Positions 24,699-36,205 of a DNA stretch of 64,000 nt are shown one piece after another. Position 1 is the stretch's first letter. Every line of letters starts with the position of its first letter. Source of the DNA: UBA5704 sp036380715 (GTDB taxonomy: Bacteria; Acidobacteriota; Thermoanaerobaculia; Multivoradales; UBA5704); the NCBI GenBank assembly GCA_036380715.1, contig DASVEF010000312.1, forward strand, positions 62,001 to 126,000, given 5' to 3'. The notes under the pieces were generated by a model, which saw only the letters and a list, made by a program, of their open reading frames with translations, was not told where the DNA came from and did no database searches. Made by a program: the position numbers and the translations under genes.

Positions 24699-27451
24699 GG
24701 GTCTGGGCTCTGGCGCTGACGCTGTCGCTCGCCGCCGGCGCGGTCCCGGCGCTGGCGCAGCTCAGCACAGCCAGCGTCGACGTGGTGGTCACCGACACGG
24801 ACGGCGGGATTCTCCCCGGCGTCACGGTGGCGCTCGAGAACGTCGATACCGGCTTCCGCCGCCAAGCGGTGACGGGAGAGAACGGGAGCGCCACGCTCCC
24901 CGCCCTGCCGCCGGGCACCTACAGGGGCTCTTTCGAGCTCGAAGGCTTCTCGCCGATCCAGCAGGAAGGGATCGTGCTGCGCGTCGGCCAGACCGCCAAG
25001 ATCCAGGTCGAGCTGAACCCCGCGGTCACCGAGACCATGACCGTGACCACCACGGTCCCCCTGGTCGACGTCTACAAGACCGACAGCTCCACCAACATCG
25101 TGCCCGAGCAGATCGAATCGCTGCCGGTGCCCGACCGCGACTTCCAGCGCCTGGCCTTCATCGCGCCGGGCGTGCAGCGCGAGCGCGGCGCCTTCCGCTT
25201 CATCGGCGGCGGCCCGGTGGTGGGCTCCGGCGGCAACGCCAGCCAGTCGACGATCCTGGTCAACGGCGTCGACTTCACCGATCCGGCGCTCGGCCTTTCC
25301 AAGATCCGCTTCAGCCAGGACGCCATCGGCGAGTTCCGGGTGATCAACAGCCGCTATGACGCGGAGGTCGGCGGCACCGCGGGCGGCGCGCTCTCGATCG
25401 TCACCCGCGGCGGCGCCAACCGTTTCGGCGGCAACGCCTTCGGCTTCTACCGCGCGGATTCGCTGCGCGAGCAGGGCGAGCTGGAGCAGGGCGGAGCCGA
25501 CTTCTCGCGCTCGCAGCTCGGCTTCACCTTCGGCGGGCCGATCCGCGAGGACCAGACCCACTTCTTCTTCTCCGGCGAGCAGATCGACGAGGAAAACATC
25601 GCCTTCTTCCGGCCGGGCGGCGCCTTCGCCTCGCGTGCCGACGACGTCGATCACCCGTTCGATCAGACGCTCGCTTTCGGCAAGCTGGACCACAAGCTCA
25701 GCGATGCCCACAGCCTGGCCGCGAACCTGGTCTGGGAGAAGTATCGCGAGGAGAACTTCCGGGTCGGCGGCGTGGCCGACGAGTCCTACGGCCAGGAGCT
25801 GCAGCGGGACAACTGGAACGTGACGCTGGAGGACCTGGCGGTCCTGGGCAGCAGGGGCCTCAACGAGCTGCGCCTCCAGGGCGGCCACCGCAAGTTCTTC
25901 GAGCCGCTCAACTCGCGCGCCACCGCGGAGTGGTTCTCCTCCGGCAACACGCTGCAGACCGGCGGCAACATCCTGGGCGACCTGCTGGGCGAGGGCCAGC
26001 AGGCCGAGCTGCGCGACACGCTGCACTGGAGCCGCGAAGGCAAGGGTGGATCGCACGACGTCAAGCTCGGCGCTTCGGTCCTCTGGCACGAGGAGCGCTC
26101 GCGGATCGACACTTTCCAGACCGGCCTCTTCACCTACCTGACCGATACCCGCGCGATCCCGGTCGCCTTTCTCTACGGCGAAGGGTCGAGCGACGTGACC
26201 TATGACACGACGCGCTATGCGGTCTTCGCGCAGGACGACTGGCGGCCGAACGCGGCCCTGTCGCTCAACTTTGGTGTGCGCTACGACCTGGACGACGGCG
26301 GCAACAATCCCGGCTTCACGCACCCGCTGGTCACGGAGCCGCGCAAGAAGGACACGGACGACGTCCAGCCGCGCTTCGCGTTCTCCTATGACGCCACGAA
26401 GAACGGCCGCAACGTGATCCGCGGCGGCGTCGGGATGTTCAATGGCCGCTACCTGCTCGTCCCGGCAGGAGTGGAGCGGCAGCAGAACGGCGTCACCGGC
26501 CGCGTCTCCCGTACGCGGGTCAACGGCGTCCTGTTCGGTCTCAATACGCCGCCGTTCGTGCTCGATCCGAACAACCCGCGCAACACCGGCATCCTGCTGC
26601 AGCCCGACATCTCGCTGCTCGCTCCGGAGCTGGACACGCCGGAGTCGGTGCAGGCGAGCCTCGGCTGGACGCGCGCCCTCTTCGGCAGCTTCTTCCTCGA
26701 CGTCGAGGGGGTCTGGGCCGAGGGGGACAACGAGATCATCATCCGTGACGTCAACTTCGGCGGCAACGCCAACCCGGTGCGGCTGAACCGGACCTACAAC
26801 CAGATCAACATGTACACCAACGAGGGCCGGAGCGAGTACCAGGCCCTGATCCTGCGCCTCAACGGCAACCTGCGGAAGGGTGACCTGATTACCGCCTCGT
26901 TCACCCTCGCGGACAAGCAGAACATCTCGGACGACTTCAGCCCCGAGTTCCCCTTCGGCTACCCGAACGACCCGTCGAACATCGACGCCGAGCTCGGGCG
27001 GAGCCGCACCGACGAGCGCTACCGCTTTGTGATGACCGGCATCTTCCACCTGCCGTGGGAGCTCGTCCTGGCGCCGATCTACGAGTACGGCTCCGGCCAG
27101 CCGTGGAACCACCGCCTGGGCTACGACTTCAACGGCGACGGCAAGAACTCGGATCGCCCGGCCGGCGTCGACCGTAACGACGAGGACGGCCCGGTATTCC
27201 GTCAGCTCAGCCTGCGTCTGACCAAGGGTTTCCAACTGTTCGGCGACCAGCGGCTGGAGGTCATCGCCGAGGCCTTCAACGTCCTCGACAACACCAACTA
27301 CGACGTCAATTCCATCGACACCGCCGAATTCCTCTCCGGACCGACGCTGGCCAATCCGACCCTGCCGTTCCGCGCGAACCCGAACTTCGGCAGGGCGCGG
27401 GCGACGCTGCCGGGCCGGGAGATCCAGCTCGGGTTGCGGTGGGTGTTCTAG
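24686..27451 (+). CDS. Oar-like TonB-dependent outer-membrane receptor
   Basis: The protein has 921 residues. AGGAGGAAG lies 8 bases before the ATG, inside the tetR tail. A signal peptide ends at ALAQ. A carboxypeptidase-regulatory-like beta domain follows (about 27-110: VDVVVTDTDGGILPGVTVAL), then a plug domain (about 120-235, with QSTILVNGVDFTD and GGTAGGALSIVTRGG), then a long beta-barrel ending in the outer-membrane signature LGLRWVF with terminal Phe. This Oar/TonB-dependent family is greatly expanded in Acidobacteriota. The likely role is uptake of a large or lipophilic substrate that the cytoplasmic enzymes encoded next then metabolise. Confidence 0.9.
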   Translation: MSTMRVWALALTLSLAAGAVPALAQLSTASVDVVVTDTDGGILPGVTVALENVDTGFRRQAVTGENGSATLPALPPGTYRGSFELEGFSPIQQEGIVLRVGQTAKIQVELNPAVTETMTVTTTVPLVDVYKTDSSTNIVPEQIESLPVPDRDFQRLAFIAPGVQRERGAFRFIGGGPVVGSGGNASQSTILVNGVDFTDPALGLSKIRFSQDAIGEFRVINSRYDAEVGGTAGGALSIVTRGGANRFGGNAFGFYRADSLREQGELEQGGADFSRSQLGFTFGGPIREDQTHFFFSGEQIDEENIAFFRPGGAFASRADDVDHPFDQTLAFGKLDHKLSDAHSLAANLVWEKYREENFRVGGVADESYGQELQRDNWNVTLEDLAVLGSRGLNELRLQGGHRKFFEPLNSRATAEWFSSGNTLQTGGNILGDLLGEGQQAELRDTLHWSREGKGGSHDVKLGASVLWHEERSRIDTFQTGLFTYLTDTRAIPVAFLYGEGSSDVTYDTTRYAVFAQDDWRPNAALSLNFGVRYDLDDGGNNPGFTHPLVTEPRKKDTDDVQPRFAFSYDATKNGRNVIRGGVGMFNGRYLLVPAGVERQQNGVTGRVSRTRVNGVLFGLNTPPFVLDPNNPRNTGILLQPDISLLAPELDTPESVQASLGWTRALFGSFFLDVEGVWAEGDNEIIIRDVNFGGNANPVRLNRTYNQINMYTNEGRSEYQALILRLNGNLRKGDLITASFTLADKQNISDDFSPEFPFGYPNDPSNIDAELGRSRTDERYRFVMTGIFHLPWELVLAPIYEYGSGQPWNHRLGYDFNGDGKNSDRPAGVDRNDEDGPVFRQLSLRLTKGFQLFGDQRLEVIAEAFNVLDNTNYDVNSIDTAEFLSGPTLANPTLPFRANPNFGRARATLPGREIQLGLRWVF

Positions 27452-27455
27452 GCGG

Positions 27456-28217
27456 ATGAAAGTCGTCATCGTCACCGGCGCCGCCGCCGGAATCGGCAAG
27501 GCCACGGCTCAGCGGTTCGCGCGGGACGGCGCGCGGATCGCCGCCTGGGACGTCCGCTCCGAAGACCCGGAGGCGCTGTGCGTCCAAATAGGGGACACCG
27601 GCGGAGAAGCTGTCTTCCAGCAGGTCGACGTCACGGATGCCGCCGCCGTGGAGGCGGCGGTGGCGTCCGTAGTTGAGCGCTGGGGGAGGATCGACGTCCT
27701 GATCAACAACGCCGGGATCTTGCGCGATGGCCAGCTCGTCAAGTGGAAGGACGGCCGGAAGGTCTCCGAGATGAGCGAGCGGGACTTCGACTCGGTGATC
27801 TCGGTCAACCTGCGCGGTGTCTTCCTCTGCACGCGCGCCGTGGCGCCGCACATGATCGCGGCCGGCGGCGGGGTGATCCTCAACGCGTCGTCGGTCGTCG
27901 GCCTCTACGGCAACTTCGGCCAGACCAACTACGCCGCGACCAAGGCCGGAGTCATCTCCATGACCAAGACCTGGGCGCGCGAGCTCGGGAGGCACAAGAT
28001 CCGCGTCAACGCCGTGGCTCCCGGGTTCATCGCCACGGAGATGGTCCGCGCCATGCCCGAGAAGGTGCTGCAAGGGATGGTGGAGCGCACGCCGATCGGG
28101 CGGATGGGCGAGCCCGAGGATGTCGCCGAGGCCTATGCCTGGCTCGCCTCGGACGCCGCGAGCTTCGTGCACGGCACCGTCCTGTCGGTGGACGGCGGGC
28201 TGGTGGTGGGGACCTAG
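27456..28217 (+). CDS. SDR-family 3-oxoacyl-ACP/CoA reductase-like enzyme
   Basis: The protein has 253 residues and starts 4 bases after the receptor stop. It shows the classical short-chain dehydrogenase motifs: cofactor loop TGAAAGIGKA, NNAG, catalytic Ser in LNASSVVG and YAATK, and the PGFIATEM loop. The sequence is FabG-like. It should reduce a 3-oxoacyl thioester or oxidise a hydroxyacyl substrate using NAD(P). Membership in the cluster with an acyl-CoA ligase and a KAS III-like enzyme supports an acyl substrate. Confidence 0.88.
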   Translation: MKVVIVTGAAAGIGKATAQRFARDGARIAAWDVRSEDPEALCVQIGDTGGEAVFQQVDVTDAAAVEAAVASVVERWGRIDVLINNAGILRDGQLVKWKDGRKVSEMSERDFDSVISVNLRGVFLCTRAVAPHMIAAGGGVILNASSVVGLYGNFGQTNYAATKAGVISMTKTWARELGRHKIRVNAVAPGFIATEMVRAMPEKVLQGMVERTPIGRMGEPEDVAEAYAWLASDAASFVHGTVLSVDGGLVVGT

Positions 28218-28232
28218 GAGGGTGATCTCCGG

Positions 28233-29879
28233 GTGACCTACGGCGACGTCCTCGGCGAACGGGCGCGGCTCACTCCGGAGCGCGAGGCGCTGGTGTACGT
28301 CCCCACCGGCGAGCGCTTCACCTACGCCGGTCTCGACGCGCGCGCCGTGCGCTGCGCCCGTGTCTGGCGCGAGGTTTTGGGGCTGGAGACGGACGACCGG
28401 GTCGCCCTCCTGATGGACAACCGGGTCGAATTCCTCGACGCGTTCTTTTCCGCTCCCAAGGCCGGGGTGATCGCGGTGCCGCTCGGCACGCGGCTCACCG
28501 CGCACGAGCTGGCGGGCATCCTAGCCGACGCCGCGCCGGCCGCCTTCGTCTACGGCGGCGAGCATACGGAGACGGTGCGGGTGTTGCGCGGGTCCGTTCA
28601 GGTGCGGCACTGGGTGGCCCTGGATGAGGACGGCAAAGCCGATCCCGCGGACGCCTCTCTCGCGGAGCTGGCCGCCGCGATCCCCGATGCGCCGTGGCAG
28701 CCGGCCCGCCGCGGCTCCGAAGACCTCCACTGCCTGCTCTACACCTCAGGGACCACGGGACGGCCCAAGGGGGTCATGATCCCGCACCGGCAGGTGGTCT
28801 GGAACGGCTACAACACGGTGATGGGCTGGCAGCTCCAAGCGGACGACGTGAGCCCGATCTTCACGCCTCTCTATCACGCGGGCGGGACCGGAGCGTTCCT
28901 CGTCCCGGTCTTCACGATCGGCGGCCGGATCGTGCTCCACCGGGGCTTCGACGCGGCCGAGGTCTGGCGGACGATCGAGGCCGAGCGCTGCACGGTGGTG
29001 CTCGGCGTGCCGACCCTCTGGAAGATGCTGATGGAGGCGCCCGAATTCCAGACCGTGGACCTGTCGCACGTCCGCTGGCTGATCAGCGGCGGCGCGCCCT
29101 TGCCGCTCTACCTCATCGAGGCCTACCAGCGGCGCGGCGTCGTCTTCAAGCAGGGCTACGGCCTGACCGAGGTGGGGGTCAACTGCTTCGCCATGACCGT
29201 GGAGGAGTCGGCCGCTCATGCCGGCTCGATCGGCAAGCCGCTGATGTACACCGAGACGCGGCTGGTCGACGAGGAGGGGAGGGACGTGCCGGTGGGGGAG
29301 GTCGGCGAGCTGCTCCTCCGCGGGCCGCACGTCTGCCGCGGCTACTGGAACAACCCCGAGGCGACCGCCGCGGCCCTGGACGCCGACGGCTGGTTCCACA
29401 CCGGCGACCTGGCGCGGCGCGACGAGCAGGGCTTCCACACCATCGCAGGCCGGCGCAAGGACATGATCATCAGCGGCGGCGTCAACGTCTATCCGGCGGA
29501 GATCGAGGGCGAGCTGCTGCTTCTCCCCGGTGTACGCGATGCCGCGGTGGTCGGCATCCCCCATCCGATCTGGGGCGAGGTCGGCGTGGCCTTCGTGGTG
29601 CCGGGCGCGGAGCCCATGTCCGCCGAGAGTCTGATCGAGCTCCTGAGCGCCAGGCTCGCGAAGTACAAGGTTCCGCGGGAGCTCGTCTTCGTGGACGCGC
29701 TGCCGCGCACTCCCTATGGCAAGGTGGTCAAAGGGGAGCTCAAAAAGCTCCTCACCCCCCGGCCCCCTCTCCCATCGCCCTCCCCCCTTCCGGGAGAGGG
29801 GGAGAAAGGCATGGAGAGTCATGGGCGTTCCCCCTCTCCCGCTCAGCGGGAGAGGGGGTCAGGGGGTGAGGGTCCTTGA
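28233..29879 (+). CDS. acyl-CoA synthetase (class I adenylate-forming enzyme)
   Basis: The protein has 548 residues from a GTG start with AGGAGGG upstream. Motifs: LLYTSGTTGRPKGVMIP (P-loop), GYGLTEVGVN, GYWNNPEATAAAL, WFHTGDLARRDEQGF, GRRKDMIISGGVNVYPAEIE and the C-terminal PRTPYGKVVKGELKKLL with its catalytic lysine. These define an enzyme that activates a carboxylic acid with ATP and transfers it to CoA. The family body ends at about residue 506. The remaining 41 or so residues (rich in P, S, G, E) are the translation of an intergenic palindromic repeat at 29754-29873, which has replaced the natural stop. Confidence 0.9.
   Translation: MTYGDVLGERARLTPEREALVYVPTGERFTYAGLDARAVRCARVWREVLGLETDDRVALLMDNRVEFLDAFFSAPKAGVIAVPLGTRLTAHELAGILADAAPAAFVYGGEHTETVRVLRGSVQVRHWVALDEDGKADPADASLAELAAAIPDAPWQPARRGSEDLHCLLYTSGTTGRPKGVMIPHRQVVWNGYNTVMGWQLQADDVSPIFTPLYHAGGTGAFLVPVFTIGGRIVLHRGFDAAEVWRTIEAERCTVVLGVPTLWKMLMEAPEFQTVDLSHVRWLISGGAPLPLYLIEAYQRRGVVFKQGYGLTEVGVNCFAMTVEESAAHAGSIGKPLMYTETRLVDEEGRDVPVGEVGELLLRGPHVCRGYWNNPEATAAALDADGWFHTGDLARRDEQGFHTIAGRRKDMIISGGVNVYPAEIEGELLLLPGVRDAAVVGIPHPIWGEVGVAFVVPGAEPMSAESLIELLSARLAKYKVPRELVFVDALPRTPYGKVVKGELKKLLTPRPPLPSPSPLPGEGEKGMESHGRSPSPAQRERGSGGEGP
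29754..29873. repeat. two CTCTCCC/GGGAGAG palindromic repeats, read as protein
   Basis: Two palindromic units (CCCTCTCCCATCGC...CGGGAGAGGG and CCCTCTCCCGCTCAGCGGG with AGAGGGGGTCAGGGGGTGAGG) lie head to tail. They encode the C-terminal tail of the acyl-CoA ligase and abut the start of the hydrolase gene. Confidence 0.85.
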
Positions 29880-30664
29880 TCGCGCACCGGATCAACGGCC
29901 AGGGTGAGCCCCTTCTGCTGCTCAACGGCGGCATGATGACCATGGCCGGTTGGCAGCCGATCGCGGAGCCTCTGGAAGCCTCCTTCCAGGTGATCCGCTG
30001 CGACTTCCGGGGCCAGCTCCTGTCTCCCGGAGAGCCCGAGCCGAGCCTGGGGGCTCACGTCCGCGACGTGCTGGAGGTGCTCGATGGACTCGGGATCGAG
30101 CGGGTCCACGTGGTCGGGGCCTCCTTCGGCGCCGAGGTCGGGCTGCTGCTCGCGGCGCTGCACCCCGGGCGCGTGAGGTCGCTGTCCGCGGTCACCGCCG
30201 GCGGCAAGGCGACTGACGAGCTGCGGGCCGCGTTCGGCGAGATGCGCAGGGAGTGCCGGAAAGCGGCCGAGACGCGGGACGGCAGCCCGGTCTTCGACAT
30301 GAGCATCCCCGGGATGTACACGGAGGCCTATCGGGAGGCCAGACGCGAGGCGCTGGCGCAGCAGCGCGCGTGGTTCTCCGCGTTCCCGGCGATCTGGTTC
30401 CAGGGTCTCGACCGCATCGTCGCCGCGGTGGAGGACTTCGATCTGACGCCCGTGCTGCCGCGCATCCAGTGCCCAGTCCTGGTGGTGGCGGCCGAGGAGG
30501 ACAAAACCTTTCCGCTGGAGGAAGGGCGGGCGCTCGCCGCGGCCATCCCCGGCGCGCGGCTGGAAGTCGTGCCCGCGGTCGGCCACGGCCTCATCCTCGA
30601 AAAGTCGGAGCGCCTGACCGAGATCCTCCTCGGGTTCCTCGGCACGCTGCGATCCACCTCTTGA
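29876..30664 (+). CDS. alpha/beta-hydrolase
   Basis: The protein has about 262 residues. The TTG at 29876 overlaps the ligase stop by four bases. Its conventional start and ribosome binding site may have been lost to the repeat just upstream. The fold is clear: LLLLNGGMMTMAGW (oxyanion region), the nucleophile elbow VGASFGAEVG, an acid in AAEEDKTFP and the catalytic His in AVGHGLIL. It may be a thioesterase or ester hydrolase releasing a product of the acyl pathway encoded around it; the substrate is not determinable. Confidence 0.82.
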   Translation: MIAHRINGQGEPLLLLNGGMMTMAGWQPIAEPLEASFQVIRCDFRGQLLSPGEPEPSLGAHVRDVLEVLDGLGIERVHVVGASFGAEVGLLLAALHPGRVRSLSAVTAGGKATDELRAAFGEMRRECRKAAETRDGSPVFDMSIPGMYTEAYREARREALAQQRAWFSAFPAIWFQGLDRIVAAVEDFDLTPVLPRIQCPVLVVAAEEDKTFPLEEGRALAAAIPGARLEVVPAVGHGLILEKSERLTEILLGFLGTLRSTS

Positions 30665-30683
30665 TCGAAACGCAGGAGATTTC

Positions 30684-31673
30684 ATGCCTCGCTACGCGTC
30701 TCTCGTCTCCACCGGCATCTACCTTCCCGAACGGGAGATTTCGAACGACCTCCTCCGCGAGCGCTTCCCCGAGCCTGCGGAGCTCATGGATAAATTCGAG
30801 GCCTCGACCGGCATCCGGCGCCGCTGGTGGGCGCCCGACGACTGGGCCACCTCGGACCTCGCGCTGCGGGCGGCACAGCAGGCCCTCGACGCCGCGGGCC
30901 GGCGCCCCGAGGACGTGGACCTCATCATCCTGGGCACCGACTCGCCCGACTACCTGACCCCGGCGACCTCGGTGGTCCTGCAGGGGAAGCTCGGCGCGAA
31001 GAACGCCGGCACCTTCGACGTCGGCTGCGCCTGCGCCTCGTTCCCCACCGGCTTCGCCGCCGGCGCCGGGATGATCGCGGCCAACCCCAGCCTGAAGACC
31101 GTACTGGTCGTGGGCGTCTATCTGATGCACCGGCTCGCCGCGCCGGACGATCCCACGGTGTTCTTCTACGGCGACGGCGCGGGCGCCGCGGTGCTGGAGC
31201 CCTCGGAGGAGCCCGGGTTCCTCAACGCGGCCTTCCAGGCCGACGGCTCCTACGCCCGCCACTGGGGGATCTACTCGGGAGGCACGGCCGAGCCCGCGAG
31301 CGAGGAGTCGGTGAAGGCCGGCCGCACCCGCGTCCGCCTGGTCGAGCGCTACCCTCCGGAGATCAACCACGAAGGCTGGCCGCGCCTGGTCCGGCGTTTG
31401 GCTCACGAAGGGGGATTCGAGGTCGGCGACATCGACTTCCTGATCTTCACCCAGGTGCGCAAGCCGTCGATCGAGCTGGTCATGGCGGACCTGGGGCTGC
31501 CGATGGAGCGCACGCACATGGTGATGGAGGACTGGGGCTACACCGGCTCGGCCTGCGTTCCCATGGCGCTCCACGACGCGCGGGAGAAAGGGAAGATCCA
31601 GGCGGGCGACCTGGTGGTCCTGATCGGCTCCGGGGTCGGGTACAACCAGGCCGGCGTGGCATTCCGGGCGTGA
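30684..31673 (+). CDS. KAS III-like ketoacyl synthase with altered active site
   Basis: The protein has 329 residues with a thiolase fold and FabH-like layout. The acylated cysteine is C117 in FDVGCACASF. The second half carries LIFTQVRKPSI where FabH has the catalytic His of the PHQANxRI motif, and WGYTGSACVP where FabH has the Asn of GNTSAAS. Both decarboxylation residues therefore look replaced. Such members often catalyse acyl transfer or head-to-head (OleA-like) condensation rather than the first step of fatty acid synthesis. It is the last gene of the acyl cluster. Exact activity is unknown. Confidence 0.82.
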   Translation: MPRYASLVSTGIYLPEREISNDLLRERFPEPAELMDKFEASTGIRRRWWAPDDWATSDLALRAAQQALDAAGRRPEDVDLIILGTDSPDYLTPATSVVLQGKLGAKNAGTFDVGCACASFPTGFAAGAGMIAANPSLKTVLVVGVYLMHRLAAPDDPTVFFYGDGAGAAVLEPSEEPGFLNAAFQADGSYARHWGIYSGGTAEPASEESVKAGRTRVRLVERYPPEINHEGWPRLVRRLAHEGGFEVGDIDFLIFTQVRKPSIELVMADLGLPMERTHMVMEDWGYTGSACVPMALHDAREKGKIQAGDLVVLIGSGVGYNQAGVAFRA

Positions 31674-31776
31674 CCTCACTCTCCCCTGCTGTCAATGAGG
31701 CCCCGCTTCTGTAATTGAATGCGGGCTGAAATGGATCGGGAATTCGCGTCACTCTTTCTTGAAGGAGGACGCAAAC

Positions 31777-32058
31777 GTGGACCACCCGATCTCGGAGGAC
31801 AGCCTGAAAAGGTTCGCGGCCGGAAACTCTCCGCGCGAGGAGGCCCGGACGGTCGTCGCCCACCTGATGAAGGGGTGCCACGAGTGCGCGCGGGTCCTGA
31901 AGGAGATCGTACAGCCTGAAGCTCTGGCCTGCTACGACGAAGCTCTCGACAAATTTGAGGAGGCGCTGCGCGAATCTGTCGAGGAGCCAGTCCGCAAGGC
32001 GTCCTCCTCCCAGCCTTTGACTTCGGGGGATACGAAAGAGATGGTCCTCTGGGTCTGA
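31777..32058 (+). CDS. small HxxxCxxC zinc-motif protein
   Basis: The protein has 93 residues. The GTG at 31777 is chosen because AAGGAGG lies 8 bases upstream; the earlier TTG at 31759 precedes the ribosome binding site. The motif AHLMKGCHECARVL (H-x3-C-x2-C) resembles the zinc motif of ZAS-type anti-sigma factors, but no transmembrane or sensor part follows. Residues 30-60 are helical and acidic. It is related to the next gene and to the genes at 44421 and 44905. The function is unknown. Confidence 0.6.
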   Translation: MDHPISEDSLKRFAAGNSPREEARTVVAHLMKGCHECARVLKEIVQPEALACYDEALDKFEEALRESVEEPVRKASSSQPLTSGDTKEMVLWV

Positions 32059-32137
32059 TCCGCGGACCGGAGTGAAATGGATTGGCGTTTCTGGTCACTC
32101 CCAGGTAGAGACGCGTGTAGACACCGGAGGATTGAAC

Positions 32138-32416
32138 GTGGAGCCGAGGAGCCTGGAACCCGTCCTGAAGCGATCGATGGCGGGGCTCGCCCTGCGCGAG
32201 GGGAGCCCCACGATCGTTGCCCATCTCTCGGAAGGATGCCCGACCTGCGCTGAAGGGTTGCGGTTCTTCCACCGGCCGGGCGCGGCGAGCCCGACCGTCC
32301 TGGAGCAGTTCGAGCGGGACTTCGCCATCGGCCTGGCCGGCTCGGGCAGCCCGGCCCGCGCCCTTCATTCCGCGCTGGCGGAGATCGCGCTCAGGACCGG
32401 CAAGCGGGCGGGGTGA
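32138..32416 (+). CDS. small HxxxCxxC zinc-motif protein, paralogue
   Basis: The protein has 92 residues from the GTG at 32138 with CCGGAGG 7 bases upstream. It carries AHLSEGCPTCAEGL, the same H-x3-C-x2-C motif in the same position as its neighbour at 31777. Its untranslated leader also resembles that of the neighbour (GAAATGGATYGG followed by GTCACTC), so the pair looks like a tandem duplication including the leader. Confidence 0.6.
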   Translation: MEPRSLEPVLKRSMAGLALREGSPTIVAHLSEGCPTCAEGLRFFHRPGAASPTVLEQFERDFAIGLAGSGSPARALHSALAEIALRTGKRAG

Positions 32417-32447
32417 GGATTTCGAGCTAGGCTGCTATGATCCCTCT

Positions 32448-32717
32448 ATGCATGTCGACTTGACAGTCCATATCTGGAAAGAGGGGAACCAGTACGTCGC
32501 GCACGCGATGCCCCTCGATGTGATGAGCAGCGGCCCCTCTCAGGAAGCGGCGCGCGAGGCGCTCGACGAGGCAGTCCGGGCCTTTCTGCTGACGGCTGCG
32601 GACGCCGGCACTCTCGAAGAGGTGCTCGAGGAGTGCGGCTATGAGCGGCGGGGTGATGCCTGGGTGAGCCCGGACTTCGTAGCCCTCGAACGACGCGAGC
32701 TTGCCATCGCGGTGTGA
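32448..32717 (+). CDS. hicB: HicB-type antitoxin
   Basis: The protein has 89 residues. The N-terminal half has the partial RNase H-like fold of HicB (VHIWKEGNQYVAHAM, SGPSQEAAREALDEAVRAFL). In this family HicB masks the HicA RNase. It stops 4 bases before the hicA start, giving the less usual antitoxin-first order. Confidence 0.8.
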   Translation: MHVDLTVHIWKEGNQYVAHAMPLDVMSSGPSQEAAREALDEAVRAFLLTAADAGTLEEVLEECGYERRGDAWVSPDFVALERRELAIAV

Positions 32718-32721
32718 TCGC

Positions 32722-32952
32722 GTGCCGCGGCTCACGCCCCTGCCCTGGCGCACTCTGGAAAAAGTTTTTCTTGCCGTGGGTTTCACGTTTGCCCGGCAGG
32801 TAGGCTCGCACCGGACTTACACCAAGCCAGGGACGACCCGGCCTGTGGTGATCCCGACCTACGATGAAGTGCCGGTGTCGATCATCCGGAACAACCTGAG
32901 GACCGCGGGCTTGTCCCGTGAGAAGTTCCTCGAGATCCTCGACAACCTATAA
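32722..32952 (+). CDS. hicA: HicA-type mRNA interferase toxin
   Basis: The protein has 76 residues from the GTG at 32722. It has the double-stranded-RNA-binding-like HicA fold: LEKVFLAVGFTFARQVGSHR with the catalytic His in GSHR, then VVIPTYDEVP and IIRNNLRTAGLSREKFLEIL. The toxin cleaves mRNA when free of HicB. The pair sits in an accessory stretch next to the small zinc-motif genes. Confidence 0.85.
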   Translation: MPRLTPLPWRTLEKVFLAVGFTFARQVGSHRTYTKPGTTRPVVIPTYDEVPVSIIRNNLRTAGLSREKFLEILDNL

Positions 32953-32954
32953 CC

Positions 32955-32985
32955 ACCCCCCTCTCCCAGGGCGGGGTGAGGGCCT
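32955..32985. repeat. short palindromic repeat copy
   Basis: Partial copy of the dispersed element (CCCCCCTCTCCCAGGGCGGG then TGAGGG) between the convergent hicA and RND genes. Confidence 0.6.
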
Positions 32986-36192
<3,207 letters not shown>

Positions 36193-36205
36193 TACGTCTC
36201 CAGGT

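Noticed and set aside
24608..27505. A 965-residue minus-strand frame across the Oar-like receptor gene
   Set aside because: Antisense shadow; the plus-strand gene has a signal peptide, plug and barrel.
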